Assembly: GCA_964461835.1 (NCBI GenBank)
Contig: CAYWVO010000047.1
Span: 1-23,296, forward strand
Direction of reading: 5' to 3'
Source: CAYWVO01 sp964461835
GTDB lineage: Bacteria > Zixibacteria > MSB-5A5 > WJJR01 > JAJRUJ01
Length of the DNA: 23,296 bases
In this document: one piece after another, positions 23,188 to 23,296 of the stretch
Layout: each line of letters starts with the position of its first letter
Position numbering within the stretch: the first letter of the stretch is position 1
The notes under the pieces: generated by a model
What the model was told of the DNA's origin: nothing
The model's database searches: none
Seen by the model: only the letters and a program-made list of their open reading frames with translations
Position numbers and translations under genes: made by a program

Positions 23188-23296
23188 CTACCCAATGTCT
23201 TCCGGCACAATAACATACGAATAACCTTGTCCGCCGGCATACCGCTGAATCATTTCTACGTCGTCGATCAAATTGACTCTACTCGGCATCGCACCT
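23188..23296 (-). CDS. C-terminal end of an unknown gene, cut by the window edge
   Basis: Reading leftward from the window edge, the frame is open for about 35 codons and ends in TAG at 23188-23190. The visible end includes VNLIDDVEMIQRYAGGQGYSYVIVPEDIG, which has normal protein-like composition. It could be the tail of a larger protein or, from the internal ATG near the edge, a tiny ORF. Family is not recognised. Confidence 0.4.
   Translation of the reverse strand, partial: GAMPSRVNLIDDVEMIQRYAGGQGYSYVIVPEDIG

Noticed and set aside
1..23296. CRISPR array, tRNA/rRNA genes, insertion sequences or prophage genes
   Set aside because: No regularly spaced repeats, no tRNA-like or rRNA-like stretches, no transposase or integrase frames were seen.

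Overview
The window looks like chromosomal DNA from an uncultured Gram-negative bacterium of the FCB-type candidate phyla. Zixibacteria-like is my best guess; KSB1- or Latescibacteria-like is possible. The pointers are a secreted protein with a C-terminal dockerin pair, a large DUF4175-like coiled-coil membrane protein beside a DUF4159 protein, separate secD and secF genes, several lipoproteins and an outer-membrane beta-barrel. This placement is inferred from gene content; no rRNA, tRNA or marker gene is present to settle it. I saw no CRISPR array, no insertion sequence and no prophage genes.

Layout. 1-2640: a secreted cohesin-like/Ig-like/dockerin protein (+) that meets a DUF4175-like gene (-) at a shared bidirectional terminator. 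2633-9681 (all -): secD, secF, a terminator, DUF4159, DUF4175-like; a near-consensus sigma70 promoter sits upstream of secD. 9959-10489 (-): an unknown lipoprotein, divergent from a small plus-strand gene at 10585-10803 that has an in-frame UGA codon and encodes a SelW/Rdx-family selenoprotein (CxxU). It is followed by a squalene/phytoene synthase-family enzyme, a beta-barrel outer-membrane protein and a lipoprotein, ending in a hairpin terminator. 13198-16001: a single-domain response regulator (-), divergent from a phosphomannomutase/phosphoglucomutase and a tandem two-receiver response regulator. 16254-18006: a YeiH-type putative sulfate exporter with its own promoter, plus a small membrane-anchored protein that starts at a TTG inside the transporter gene. 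18003-19784 (-): an inositol-monophosphatase-family enzyme and a serine/threonine dehydratase-family PLP enzyme. 19922-21120: an XRE regulator, a small two-TM protein and a class I methyltransferase in one operon, with palindromic operator-like sites at the promoter. 21388-22422: an Asp-box (Ycf48-like) beta-propeller exported protein. 22468-22659: a short, probably chimeric ORF. 22734-22934 (-): a cold-shock protein with a structured leader of about 150 nt. 23188-23296: the C-terminal end of a minus-strand gene cut by the window edge.

The strongest single observation is the selenoprotein, which a standard gene caller would miss because UGA is read as stop. It implies that the organism carries the selenocysteine machinery (selA, selB, selC, selD), none of which lies in this window. 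Other points worth a look are the acidic, Thr-rich insertion in SecD, the promoter/operator architecture in front of the XRE and YeiH genes, the cold-shock leader, and the abrupt composition change in the ORF at 22468. I found no multi-gene defence or mobile system here.
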